Assembly: GCA_963795415.1 (NCBI GenBank)
Contig: CAWCHQ010000003.1
Location: forward strand, 1,116,001 to 1,180,000
Direction of reading: 5' to 3'
DNA length: 64,000 bases
Source of the DNA: CAVSUZ01 sp963795415
GTDB taxonomy: Bacteria; Pseudomonadota; Alphaproteobacteria; Acetobacterales; Acetobacteraceae
Under the pieces are notes generated by a model. The model saw nothing but the letters and a program-made list of their open reading frames with translations. It was not told the origin of the DNA and searched no databases. The translations under genes were made by a program, and so were the position numbers. Below, in pieces: positions 36,323 through 44,816 of the stretch; position 1 is the stretch's first letter; each line of letters starts with the position of its first letter.

Positions 36323-37504
36323 ATGCACGCCATGTCACGCCGTGGTCTTCTCGGCGCCACTGCAGCTTTGGCTTCGGTTCAGGCATTCGGGCAGGAGGCG
36401 AAGCCGCAGCTTGGCAACCCGCCGACCGTCGTCTCGCAGCCGCCGAGGCAGTGGGGACGCTTTGCGCCGCCGCAAATCTATCCCGATCCGGACGTGCTGA
36501 TAGTCGATCCGTCGTTCAACCAGTACCTGCTCGGCCTGACCGCAATTCACCGCGTCGGAACCGGCTTCCAGTGGGCGGAGGGGCCGGCCTGGTCCGGCGA
36601 AGGCGAGTACGCCGTGTTCAGCGACGTGAAGGGCGACACGCAGTACCGCTACATCTGGGAGACCGGGCGTGTGACGCCCTTCCGCAAACCGTCGTGGAAC
36701 AGCAACGGCAATACGTTCGATTTCCAGGGCCGGCAGATATCCTGCCAGGATTTCTTCCGCCGACTGGTCCGGTGGGAACCGGACGGCTCGATGACGGTGA
36801 TTGCCGACAATTACCAGGGAAAGCCGCTGAACTCTCCGAACGACGTGGTGCCGCACCCCGATGGCAGCATCTGGTTCACCGATCCGCCGTATGGCGATCA
36901 GCTATCTGAGGGGCATCCCGACGTGGCAGGCGGCGGCGCCAATCCCAGCGGGCTTTATGACGCCACGGTCGGCAACAATGGGGTGGGGCTGGTCGGCGGT
37001 ATTCGGCGCCAGCTGCCGACCAACACCTATCGCTGGGACCCGAGCGGACAACTGGAAATCGTGGTGTCCGGCAGCGACGTGCCTGATCCGAACGGGCTCT
37101 GCTTCTCGCCCGATTACAAAACGTTCTACCTGATCAATACGGGCGCGGGGCCTGGGGACACCGGCCCGGGCGGCAAGGGCGTGATCTACGCTTTCGATGT
37201 GCAGGGCACCAAGGTCGGCAACCCGCGGGTGTTCACCGACTGCATGGTGGATGGGGTGCATTGCGGGCCGGACGGGATGCGGGCGGATCGGGCCGGAAAC
37301 ATCTGGGCGGGATCAAATGCCCCGCTCGGCTACGCCGGGGTGACGGTCTGGAACCCGGCCGGCAAGCTGATCGGACGCATCCGCCTGCCGGAAGTGTGTG
37401 CGAATGTCTGCTTCGCCGGACCGAAGCGTGACTATCTGTTCATGGCCGCGAGCCAGTCCATCTATCTGTTCCGGGTGAACATACAGGGTGCGGCGCCGGG
37501 CTGA
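36323..37504 (+). CDS. SMP-30/gluconolactonase family protein, Tat-exported
   Basis: 393 aa beta-propeller lactonase. The leader MSRRGLLGATAALASVQAFG is a Tat signal, so the enzyme acts in the periplasm. Family sequence: TGFQWAEGPAWSGEGEYAVFSD with the metal Glu, NSNGNTFDFQGRQISCQ, LNSPNDVVPHPDGSIWFTDPPYG, PDPNGLCFSPDYKTFYLIN and CGPDGMRADRAGNIWAG. GGGAGGAGAGG ribosome site. It would hydrolyse a sugar lactone outside the cytoplasm before uptake. Last gene of the run starting at 28979. Confidence 0.92.
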   Translation: MHAMSRRGLLGATAALASVQAFGQEAKPQLGNPPTVVSQPPRQWGRFAPPQIYPDPDVLIVDPSFNQYLLGLTAIHRVGTGFQWAEGPAWSGEGEYAVFSDVKGDTQYRYIWETGRVTPFRKPSWNSNGNTFDFQGRQISCQDFFRRLVRWEPDGSMTVIADNYQGKPLNSPNDVVPHPDGSIWFTDPPYGDQLSEGHPDVAGGGANPSGLYDATVGNNGVGLVGGIRRQLPTNTYRWDPSGQLEIVVSGSDVPDPNGLCFSPDYKTFYLINTGAGPGDTGPGGKGVIYAFDVQGTKVGNPRVFTDCMVDGVHCGPDGMRADRAGNIWAGSNAPLGYAGVTVWNPAGKLIGRIRLPEVCANVCFAGPKRDYLFMAASQSIYLFRVNIQGAAPG

Positions 37505-37512
37505 TCGGTAAT

Positions 37513-38241
37513 TTAGTGCCTGCCCGCCGCGCCGCGCCTGCGGCGGGCGGCGCCCAGCAGCACCAGCCCCAGGCCGAGTACCGCGGCGGATGCCGGCTCG
37601 GCCACCTCGACAATGAGGCCGCCGAGCGAACCCTGACCGAGGACGATGGTGTATTCGAGTGAATCAGTGAGGGGATTCCCAAGTGTATTCAGAGTCTCCA
37701 CCTGTGTCGGGGGGTTGAACGTCGGCGTAAGCGGAGAGCTGATTGGAGGCAGCGAATTCGGCGGCAGCGAATTGCCCTTAAGAGTATTCACCATTGTAAT
37801 GGTGCTGCCTGCTCCTGGTGTGCCCACTGTGAGACCTGAAAGAACATTCGTAAATGTCCCACCTAAGGTAGGTATATACTGGAAGTTTTGCGAGAAAACT
37901 ATGTGGAGAGTATCCGCCTGGGACGGACTGGACCCTAAATACTTCACAAAGAATTCCGGAAGGAGCTCTATGAATTGCGGTGGAGTGGCAGCGTTGGAAA
38001 GCGCAAACAAGGTGCCAGAAAGCCTGAATGCATCGCCATTGGCCAGAGTATAGACGGTGTTGAAGTTGAGCTGCTCACCGCCCGGAAAGGGTAACGTATC
38101 TGACTGACAATTGGGAAGATTGCTTGCAACGCACGAGCCATTCACTGCCATGACGCCTGCCTGAGCGTCAGGCGCCGGTATCATTCCGGCGATTGCGACG
38201 CCAGCGAAAAGCGAAGTAATTCCTCGGCGCAAACCAGTCAT
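37513..38241 (-). CDS. PEP-CTERM sorting-domain protein
   Basis: 242 aa. Signal peptide (GITSLFAGVAIAGMIPAPDAQA), a Thr/Ser/Asn-rich beta-type body with a Pro-rich repeat region (NSLPPNSLPPISSP) and a C-terminal VAEPASAAVLGLGLVLLGAARRRR, the PEP-CTERM-type signal with Ala for Pro in the first position. ATG 38241 has GGAGGGGG upstream; its first bases overlap the stop of the sterol-desaturase-family gene (ATGA). Function unknown; likely surface protein. Confidence 0.82.
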   Translation of the reverse strand: MTGLRRGITSLFAGVAIAGMIPAPDAQAGVMAVNGSCVASNLPNCQSDTLPFPGGEQLNFNTVYTLANGDAFRLSGTLFALSNAATPPQFIELLPEFFVKYLGSSPSQADTLHIVFSQNFQYIPTLGGTFTNVLSGLTVGTPGAGSTITMVNTLKGNSLPPNSLPPISSPLTPTFNPPTQVETLNTLGNPLTDSLEYTIVLGQGSLGGLIVEVAEPASAAVLGLGLVLLGAARRRRGAAGRH

Positions 38242-39074
38242 GACCCCCTCCAGTATTGAGCCGTTCCCCGGTTTGCTGGCCGGGCAATAGAGAACGGCAT
38301 TTTCCATGTCCAGAACCAGGATTTCTGGTCCGGTATCGTGTCCAGGCCGAACACGAGGCGCGCCTCCTCCGGGGCGGCGGGAACCCGGAGCGTTCCGAAC
38401 AGCCGGTCCCAGACCGAAAGCACGTTGCCGAAATTGCAGTTGAAGTGCTCGGGATCAGTCGAATGGTGCAGCCGGTGCATATTGGGACAGACGAGTACCC
38501 AGCCCAAACGGCGCTGGAGCCGGGCCGGGATGCTGACATTCCAATGCTGGAACAGTGCCGCGAGAAATAAGACAATCGCATATACCGGGAATACCCACGG
38601 TGGCAGTCCGAGCAGGCCAAAGGCGATGGTGACGCAGACTGCAACCTGCAAATAGGCAAAGGGGTGGTGGCGCATCGATGTGCTGGCATCGAGCTCCCGG
38701 TCCGAATGGTGCACGGCGTGGAAGCGCCAGAGGCCGAAAACAACGTGCTGCAGCCAGTGCATGAAGTAGACGAACAGATCGAGCAGCAGCAGGCCGGTAA
38801 CCAGGACGGTGGTTTGGCCGCCCACGCGGTCTACCCAGCCGAACACGGTCGTCGGCTGTTCGGGGAACAGGCCGGAGACATAAGGGCGAGGATCGAGCAC
38901 GCCCGCAAGCACGAGGCAGGCGGCATACAATGCGATGTGGTCAGTCCAGCGTCGAGCGGGGAAATGAGAGCTACGGTCGGGAGCGGCTGACTCGGCAGCA
39001 ATAGCCAAAAGGAGGCTTACGATGGCAATCCACCAGAACCAAGCGCCGGCCAGGTCGCCGAGCCAGGCTATCAT
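38238..39074 (-). CDS. Sterol desaturase / fatty acid hydroxylase family protein
   Basis: Membrane di-iron hydroxylase, 278 aa with about four transmembrane helices. Histidine clusters: DLFVYFMHWLQHVVFG, WRFHAVHHSDRELDAST, and CPNMHRLHHSTDPEHFN, giving the HxxxH/HxxHH pattern. It hydroxylates or desaturates a lipid (sterol, hopanoid or fatty chain). Cotranscribed and translationally coupled with the PEP-CTERM gene downstream. Confidence 0.9.
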   Translation of the reverse strand: MIAWLGDLAGAWFWWIAIVSLLLAIAAESAAPDRSSHFPARRWTDHIALYAACLVLAGVLDPRPYVSGLFPEQPTTVFGWVDRVGGQTTVLVTGLLLLDLFVYFMHWLQHVVFGLWRFHAVHHSDRELDASTSMRHHPFAYLQVAVCVTIAFGLLGLPPWVFPVYAIVLFLAALFQHWNVSIPARLQRRLGWVLVCPNMHRLHHSTDPEHFNCNFGNVLSVWDRLFGTLRVPAAPEEARLVFGLDTIPDQKSWFWTWKMPFSIARPANRGTAQYWRGS

Positions 39075-39085
39075 GGGGTCGGCCG

Positions 39086-39289
39086 CTACTTCCGCCGCCA
39101 GCGAACGTAGAGGGCTCCACCGATCCCGGTGGCAAGGGCGAGCAGACTGGCCGGCTCGGGGATGGATCCTTTTACCAGGAGGCCGGTCCCCCCGCTTCCC
39201 CCTCCCGCGCCGGCCCAGGCGGAAGCAGCAACGATGAGGAGCAACCCGAGGGTCAGCAGAAAGGGCATGAGCCTGTCGCGCATGTTCAC
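39086..39289 (-). CDS. Small PEP-CTERM protein
   Basis: 67 residues, almost only signals: signal peptide (PFLLTLGLLLIVAASAWA), a short Gly-rich spacer (GAGGGSGGTGLLVKGS) and IPEPASLLALATGIGGALYVRWRRK, a textbook PEP-CTERM. Eleven bases upstream of the desaturase-family gene on the same strand, so perhaps in one operon with it and the second PEP-CTERM gene. Such tiny members may act as decoys or anchors; unknown. Confidence 0.75.
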   Translation of the reverse strand: MNMRDRLMPFLLTLGLLLIVAASAWAGAGGGSGGTGLLVKGSIPEPASLLALATGIGGALYVRWRRK

Positions 39290-39374
39290 TCCCGCAGCCG
39301 TTTTGGGTAGTTAACCTGACAGAGTCCTAACGGAAGCGCAAGGCGCGCCTGTTGCCCGTGAAGCGTGCGCGTTG

Positions 39375-39403
39375 TTGCGTCATCTCCCCTACGCCGGTAT
39401 AGA
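39375..39403 (+). promoter_or_regulatory. Candidate sigma-70 promoter for rpmI-rplT-vapBC-pheST
   Basis: TTGCGT (39375-39380) and TATAGA (39398-39403) separated by 17 bases, about 105 bp before rpmI. No infC gene precedes rpmI here, unlike the common order, so a local promoter is needed. The leader between promoter and gene contains GACGTATGCCC / GACGTATGGCC direct repeats. Confidence 0.4.
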
Positions 39404-39508
39404 CCCGCCCCTCGTATCGCGCGCCCGGGCCTGAGGGGCATGCCCGGCCGCGACGTATGCCCACGACGTATGGCCGTCCTGGGTGGGCCAGCCATAAAGG
39501 AGAATGAA

Positions 39509-39712
39509 ATGCCCAAGGCGAAGACAAAGTCTTCGGTCAAAAAGCGATTCAAGCTGACCGCCACCGGCAAGGTGAAGGCGGGTCCCGGCATGAAGCGGCA
39601 TGGTTTGATCAACCGGACGCAGAAGGCCAAGCGGAGCAATCGCCGGATGCAGACCCTTACACCGATGGATGGCCGCACCGTGAAGCAGTGGGCGCCGTAC
39701 GGCCTGGATTAG
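39509..39712 (+). CDS. rpmI: 50S ribosomal protein L35
   Basis: 67 aa, MPKAKTKSSVKKRFKLTATGK through KVKAGPGMKRHGL, the L35 signature, ending TVKQWAPYGLD. AAAGGAGAATGAA ribosome site. Twelve bases ahead of rplT. Confidence 0.97.
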   Translation: MPKAKTKSSVKKRFKLTATGKVKAGPGMKRHGLINRTQKAKRSNRRMQTLTPMDGRTVKQWAPYGLD

Positions 39713-39723
39713 GGGGAAGCATC

Positions 39724-40080
39724 ATGGCGAGGGTAAAGCGCGGCACGACGACCCATGCCCGGCACAAGAAGGTGCTGGCGCAATCCAAGGGATTTTATGG
39801 CCGAACATCGACCACTTATCGCGCGGCTTTGGAGCGTCTGGAGAAGTCGCTCCAGTATGCCTACCGCGACCGGCGGAACAAAAAACGGGATTTCCGCGGT
39901 TTATGGATCCAGCGGATCAACGCGGCGGTGCGGGAGCATGGCATGACCTACAGCCGGTTCATCGCCGGGCTGAAGGCGGCCGGGATCGAGATGGACCGCA
40001 AGGTGCTGGCGGCCATCGCGTACGACGACGCCGGGAGTTTCGCCGAGATCGTGAAAAAGGCTCGGGCGGCGCTGGACTGA
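39724..40080 (+). CDS. rplT: 50S ribosomal protein L20
   Basis: 118 aa. MARVKRGTTTHARHKKVLA, AYRDRRNKKRDFRGLWIQRI, GMTYSRFIAGLKAAGIEMDRK: complete L20, needed in early 50S assembly and, in E. coli, for autogenous control of its operon. GGGGGAAGC precedes the ATG. It is followed by vapBC and not directly by pheS, which is unusual. Confidence 0.97.
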   Translation: MARVKRGTTTHARHKKVLAQSKGFYGRTSTTYRAALERLEKSLQYAYRDRRNKKRDFRGLWIQRINAAVREHGMTYSRFIAGLKAAGIEMDRKVLAAIAYDDAGSFAEIVKKARAALD

Positions 40081-40130
40081 ACCGTAAGGGCAGGCTTGGC
40101 AGTAAGGCTTTTTCACCTTACATCAGTGTC

Positions 40131-40397
40131 ATGGGGACGACTCTGACAGTAACTGCCAAAGGGCAGGTGACCCTGCGCAAGGACGTGCTGGAACATCTCG
40201 GGGTTGCCCCGGGTGACAAGATCGAAGTCGATCTGATCGCCCCGGGCCGGGTGGAAATGCGGGCCGCAAGGCGATCGGCGGGCCTCGGCAGGTTTATCGG
40301 ATGTCTACGGGATCGCGACGCTCCGGTGCTGACGCTGGAAGAAATCGAGGACATCGCCCATCGCGGCTGGGCGGGCGAGCCCGACGACCCCCCGTGA
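40131..40397 (+). CDS. AbrB/MazE-type antitoxin VapB
   Basis: 88 aa. The N-terminal swapped-hairpin DNA-binding domain reads MGTTLTVTAKGQVTLRKDVL, then HLGVAPGDKIEVDLIAPGRVEMRAA; the C-terminal tail (DAPVLTLEEIEDIAHRGWAG) resembles VapC-binding antitoxin tails. GTGA overlap (4 bp) with the toxin gene. Antitoxins of this type autoregulate their promoter, so it may influence pheST expression. Confidence 0.88.
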   Translation: MGTTLTVTAKGQVTLRKDVLEHLGVAPGDKIEVDLIAPGRVEMRAARRSAGLGRFIGCLRDRDAPVLTLEEIEDIAHRGWAGEPDDPP

Positions 40398-40816
40398 ACA
40401 TAACGGCCGACACCAACCTGCTCGTCAGGGTCGCAGTGTTTGACGATCCGGTTCAGGCGAGTCTTGGGGAAGCACTGCTGGAGCGTGCGGAAAGCGTTGC
40501 GGTCCCAATCTCTGCGCTGTGCGAGTTTGTCTGGGTGCTGCGTCGAGGATACCGCAAGGGGAGGAGCGAAATAGCCATGGCCGTCCGGGAGCTCCTTGAA
40601 GCAGGCAAGGTCCGGACCGACCGCGCCGCCGCGGAAGCTGGTCTGAGGGCTCTTGAAGCAGGGGGCGATTTCGCCGACGGGTGCATTGCGATGCAAGGGC
40701 GCAGAATGGGCGGAACAACCTTTGCGAGCTTCGATCGCCAGGCTGCCGCGATCGTTGAGGCGACCGGAGGTGAGGCGTTGCTGATACAGGCTTCCGCCCC
40801 GTCGGGGTTGCCATGA
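40394..40816 (+). CDS. PIN-domain toxin VapC
   Basis: 140 aa ribonuclease toxin. Acidic metal-binding residues: ITADTNLLVRVAV (Asp near residue 6), ALCEFVWVLRRGY (Glu), GGDFADGCIAM (Asp), and TFASFDRQAA (last Asp). VapC proteins cleave initiator tRNA or rRNA. Start GTG 40394 overlaps the vapB stop. The stop overlaps the pheS start (ATGA), so pheS translation depends on ribosomes finishing vapC. This coupling to an essential synthetase is the odd point. Confidence 0.88.
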   Translation: MNITADTNLLVRVAVFDDPVQASLGEALLERAESVAVPISALCEFVWVLRRGYRKGRSEIAMAVRELLEAGKVRTDRAAAEAGLRALEAGGDFADGCIAMQGRRMGGTTFASFDRQAAAIVEATGGEALLIQASAPSGLP

Positions 40817-41880
40817 CCGACGATCTGGACGCTCTTCGGGCTGAGACAAAGGTCACATTGGCAGCGACCGCGGATCTCCGCGCGTGGGACGTGGTACGGG
40901 TCGGGCTGCTCGGGCGAAACGGCCGACTGACGGGACTGCTGAAGGAGCTGGGGAAGGTTCCGCCGGAGCAGCGGCGGGAGCGTGGAGCAGCGCTGAACCG
41001 GCTCAAGGAGGAGCTGAGCGGGGCTCTCGAGGCGCGGCGAGTTGCTTTGGAGACGACGGGGCTGGAGGCGAGGCTCGCAAGCGAGCGGCTGGACCCGACT
41101 CTGCCTGGGCGGCCACGCCCGAAGGGCCTGATTCATCCGATCAGCCGGGCGACGGAGGAAATGGCGGCGATTTTCGGGGCGATGGGATTCGCGATCGCCG
41201 AGGGGCCTGATATCGAGAGCGATTGGCACAATTTCTCGGCACTCAATATCCCGGCGCATCATCCGGCGCGGGACGACCAGGACACGTTCTACCTGCCGGC
41301 GCGGAACGAGCAGACGCCGCCGGTGCTGCGGACGCATACCTCGCCGGTGCAGATCCGGGCGATGCTGGAGCGGGGGCTGCCGCTGCGCGTGGTGGTGCCG
41401 GGCCGGACCTACCGGGCGGATCATGATGCGACGCATTCTCCGATGTTCCATCAGGTAGAGGGGCTGGCGATCGACCGCGACTTTACGCTGGGGCATCTGA
41501 AGGGCTGCCTGATCGACTTCCTGCGGGCGTTCTTCGGGATCGCCGACCTGCCGGTGCGGTTCCGGTCCAGCTACTTCCCATTCACGGAACCGAGCATGGA
41601 AGTGGATATCGCCTGGGATCGGAAGTCGGGCGAGCTGGGCAAGGGGAGCGACTGGCTGGAGATTCTGGGGAGCGGGATGGTGCACGCCCGGGTGCTGGCG
41701 AATGTCGGCATCGATCCGAGCGAGTGGCAGGGGTTTGCCTTCGGCATGGGGATCGAGCGGGTGACGATGCTGAAGCACAGCATTCCGGACCTGCGCCCGT
41801 TTTATGAGAGCGATATCCGCTGGCTGCGGCATTACGGATTCAATCCGCTGGCGCCGGCCATGCTGCACGAGGCCGTGTGA
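40813..41880 (+). CDS. pheS: Phenylalanine--tRNA ligase alpha subunit
   Basis: Catalytic subunit of the (alpha-beta)2 PheRS, 355 aa. An N-terminal coiled-coil (DLDALRAETKVTLAATADL, RKGRL-type segment NGRLTGLLKELGK) precedes the class II core: HPISRATEEMAAIFGAMGF, FYLPARNEQTPPVLRTHTSP, YRADHDATHSPMFHQVEG (motif 2), and FAFGMGIERVTMLKH (motif 3). The start is fixed by the conserved N-terminus and overlaps vapC by four bases. pheT begins three bases after the stop. Confidence 0.97.
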   Translation: MTDDLDALRAETKVTLAATADLRAWDVVRVGLLGRNGRLTGLLKELGKVPPEQRRERGAALNRLKEELSGALEARRVALETTGLEARLASERLDPTLPGRPRPKGLIHPISRATEEMAAIFGAMGFAIAEGPDIESDWHNFSALNIPAHHPARDDQDTFYLPARNEQTPPVLRTHTSPVQIRAMLERGLPLRVVVPGRTYRADHDATHSPMFHQVEGLAIDRDFTLGHLKGCLIDFLRAFFGIADLPVRFRSSYFPFTEPSMEVDIAWDRKSGELGKGSDWLEILGSGMVHARVLANVGIDPSEWQGFAFGMGIERVTMLKHSIPDLRPFYESDIRWLRHYGFNPLAPAMLHEAV

Positions 41881-41883
41881 ACC

Positions 41884-44337
41884 ATGAAGTTCAGCCTGTC
41901 CTGGCTGCGGACCCATCTGGAAACGGACGCCTCAGCCGTGGAGATCGGAGAGACGCTGACCCGGATCGGGCTGGAGCTGGAAGGAATCGAGGATCGCGGG
42001 GCGGCTCTGGCGCCGTTCCGGATCGCCCGGGTGATCGAGGCGGTGCAGCACCCGAATGCGGACCGGTTACGGGTGTGCCGTGTCGATACTGGACAGGGCG
42101 AGGTGTCCGTGGTGTGCGGGGCGCCGAATGCGCGGACGGGGATGAAGGGGGTGTTCGCGCTGCCGGGGAGTTTCATTCCGGGCACCGGGATCATGCTGAA
42201 GAAGGGCGAAATCCGCGGGGTGGTCAGCGCGGGGATGCTGCTGTCGCCCCGCGAAATGGGGCTGGGCGAGGACCACTCCGGGATTGTCGATCTGCCGGCG
42301 GATGCGCCGGTCGGCGAGCGGTATGCACGCTGGGCCGGGCTGGACGATCCGGTGTTCGACGTGGGGATCACGCCGAACCGGGGAGATTGCTTCTCGGTGC
42401 GCGGGATTGCGCGGGACCTCGCGGCGGCAGGGATAGGCCGGCTGCGCCCGTGGCGGCCGGCACCAGTGGTGCCGATGTTCGACGGCGGGCTGCGCTGGCG
42501 GATCGAGTGGCCGGAGGCGTGCCCGTGGATACTCGGGCGGACCATAAGGGGCGTGGGCAACGGGCCGAGCCCGGACTGGTTGCAGCGACGCCTGGTTTCG
42601 ATCGGGCTGCGGCCGATCAATGCGCTCGTGGATGTCACGAATTTCTTCACGTTTGATCTTGGCCGGCCGCTGCATGTATTTGATGCGGATAAGGTTTCCG
42701 GTGGCGAACTGGTGTTGCGGCGCGGCGCGGGCGAGAGCTTCCGGGCGTTGAACGGCAAGGACTACACGCTGATCTCGGAGGATTGCGCGATCTGCGATGC
42801 GGCCGGCGTGCAGTCGATGGCCGGGGTGGTGGGCGGTGAGGCGACCGGCTGCGACGAGAGTACGCGGACGGTGTTCGTGGAATGCGCTCTGTTCGACCCC
42901 GTGCGGGTGGCACTGACCGGGCGGCGGCATGGCGTGATTTCCGATGCGCGGCAGCGCTTCGAGCGAGGGATCGATTCCGCCATCATGCCGGAAGCGGTGG
43001 AGGCGGCTACAGCGCTGATTTTGCAGCTTTGCGGCGGCGAGCCGGGTCCGGTTGTGTCGGATGGGCGGGAGCCGGAATGGCGGCGGAGCGCATCTTTGCG
43101 CTTTGCCCGGCTGGGGTCGTTCGGGGGGCTGGCCGTTCCGCCGGACGAGGCGGTGGGTGCATTGGAACGGTTGGGATTCTCGGTCCAGCGGCGGGACGCG
43201 GAGCAGGTGACGATGGCGGTGCCATCGTGGCGGAATGACGTTGCAAGCGGGGTGGCGCTGGATCAGGCAGTGGAGCTGGATCCGGCAGTGGCGGCCAGAG
43301 CGGCGGAAAGCTGCGCGCTGGCGGAGCCCGAAGCCGACCTGGTGGAGGAGGTGTTACGGCTGCGGGGACTGGATGCCGTGGCGCCGGTCTCGATGCCTCG
43401 GGGGGGTCCGGTGCCGGTTCCGACGCTGACGCCGGGGCAGACACGGGTGGCTCAGGCCCGGCGGGCTTTGGCAGCGCAGGGACTGGCGGAGTGCGTGACG
43501 TTCAGCTTCATGGCCGCCGGACAAGCGGCGCTGTTCGGGGAGGTTCCCGAGGAGTTGCGGGTGAGCAACCCGATCGCGGCGGATCTGGACCAGATGCGGC
43601 CGACTCCGGTGGCGACGCTGGTGCTGGCGGCGCAGCGGAATGCCGCGAGAGGTTGGCCGGATGTGGCCCTGTTCGAGATCGGGCCGGGGTTTGCGCGGGA
43701 CGGACAGGAGGTGATGGCCGCCGGGGTGCGGGCGGGGATGACTCCGCGGAGCTGGGTGGACGCGGCCCGGGCGGCGGATGCTATGGACGCGAAGGCGGAT
43801 CTGTATGTCGCGTTAGAGGCGGTTGGCGTGCCGATGGAGGCGCTGAGCGTGACGGCCGATGCGCCGGGGTTCTACCATCCGGGGCGGTCGGGCGTGGTCC
43901 GGCAGGGGCCGAAGGCGGTGCTGGGGCGGTTCGGGGAGCTGCATCCCTCGGTGCTGGCCGCGGTCGATCTGGCCGGGCCGGCGGTGGCATTCGAGCTGTT
44001 TCTGGACGCGGTGGCGGAGCCGAAGCGGCGGAGGCGGGGTGCTCCGGATTTGCCGGCTTTTCAGCCGGTGCGGCGGGATTTCGCCTTTCTGGTGAATGCG
44101 GGGGTGAGCGCCGAGGCGGTGCTGCGGGCTGCGCGGAGCGCGGATCGGGCGCTGATCGCCGGGGTGGTGCTGTTCGACGTGTATCAGGGCGAGAAGCTGC
44201 CGGAAGGGAAGAAATCGCTGGCGGTGGAGGTGACGTTCCAGCCAAGGGAGCGGACGCTAACGGATGCGGAGCTGGAGGCGGCGGCGGCGAAGGTGGTTGC
44301 TGCGGTAGCGAAGGCGACCGGGGCGGAGCAGCGGTAG
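41884..44337 (+). CDS. pheT: Phenylalanine--tRNA ligase beta subunit
   Basis: 817 aa, full length. N-terminal EMAP-like tRNA-binding part (VIEAVQHPNADRLRVCRVD), B3/B4 editing domain (RPINALVDVTNFFTFDLGRPLHVFD), B5 region, core and C-terminal FDX-ACB anticodon-binding domain (FQPVRRDFAFLVNAGVSAEA, LFDVYQGEKLPEGKKSLA). No frameshift over 2.4 kb. Cotranscribed with pheS. It is followed by an array of 33-bp repeats. Confidence 0.97.
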   Translation: MKFSLSWLRTHLETDASAVEIGETLTRIGLELEGIEDRGAALAPFRIARVIEAVQHPNADRLRVCRVDTGQGEVSVVCGAPNARTGMKGVFALPGSFIPGTGIMLKKGEIRGVVSAGMLLSPREMGLGEDHSGIVDLPADAPVGERYARWAGLDDPVFDVGITPNRGDCFSVRGIARDLAAAGIGRLRPWRPAPVVPMFDGGLRWRIEWPEACPWILGRTIRGVGNGPSPDWLQRRLVSIGLRPINALVDVTNFFTFDLGRPLHVFDADKVSGGELVLRRGAGESFRALNGKDYTLISEDCAICDAAGVQSMAGVVGGEATGCDESTRTVFVECALFDPVRVALTGRRHGVISDARQRFERGIDSAIMPEAVEAATALILQLCGGEPGPVVSDGREPEWRRSASLRFARLGSFGGLAVPPDEAVGALERLGFSVQRRDAEQVTMAVPSWRNDVASGVALDQAVELDPAVAARAAESCALAEPEADLVEEVLRLRGLDAVAPVSMPRGGPVPVPTLTPGQTRVAQARRALAAQGLAECVTFSFMAAGQAALFGEVPEELRVSNPIAADLDQMRPTPVATLVLAAQRNAARGWPDVALFEIGPGFARDGQEVMAAGVRAGMTPRSWVDAARAADAMDAKADLYVALEAVGVPMEALSVTADAPGFYHPGRSGVVRQGPKAVLGRFGELHPSVLAAVDLAGPAVAFELFLDAVAEPKRRRRGAPDLPAFQPVRRDFAFLVNAGVSAEAVLRAARSADRALIAGVVLFDVYQGEKLPEGKKSLAVEVTFQPRERTLTDAELEAAAAKVVAAVAKATGAEQR

Positions 44338-44348
44338 CGCGGGCGAGT

Positions 44349-44509
44349 GTACCAAACCCCGGTTTCGGGGGGTTGCGTTTCGTACAAAAGGCGGGTTTTG
44401 GGGGGTTGCGTTTCGTACAAAGGCGGGTTTTGGGGGGTGGCATTTGGTACGAACCCCGGTTTTGGGAGGGAGTGTTTTGTACCGAACCTGCGTTTGGACC
44501 GGGTTCGTA
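44349..44509. repeat. Five imperfect 32-33 bp tandem repeats after pheT
   Basis: GTAC-initiated units begin at 44349, 44382, 44415, 44447 and 44479, spaced 33, 33, 32 and 32 bases; each is GTACNAANNC, then GGGTTTTGGGGGG, then a TTGCGTTT-like end. The first three are close, the last two diverged. Read on the minus strand, units of 33 bases give an 11-residue repeat (VRNATPQNPPF), but it has no start signal. The rest of the 562-bp gap (44510-44899) has no gene; it carries a CCCCTCCCC...AGGGGAGAGGG hairpin near 44597-44630 and the hairpin at 44817. Confidence 0.8.
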
Positions 44510-44816
44510 ACTTTGCCGGGGGGGTTCGCGGAGAGGCCCGAGGATAACATGTGGGGGCGGCTTCTGGTTGAGCAAGTGGGGCGTCAAAGTTTGACCCCTC
44601 CCCTGACCCGTCCCGCAAGGGGAGAGGGATTCTATGAACAGGCGATTTCGACGATATCCTGCTGGGCGTCGTAGCTCACTGGAAACGATTAAAAATTAAA
44701 TCGCAAAGGAGAATCTGAGGTTGCCGGACTATAGCGGATCGGCCGACCTTCCCGCCGGCGTGGCGGGCTAGCAAACGCGCGGATCGGGGTTTGATTACCG
44801 GGGCGCATTCAACGTG

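Noticed and set aside
44349..44509. CRISPR array
   Set aside because: Units are contiguous with no unique spacers; it is a tandem repeat.
43781..44587. Pro/Arg-rich minus-strand frame of 268 aa across pheT and the repeats
   Set aside because: A shadow of pheT plus the tandem repeats; no start signal.
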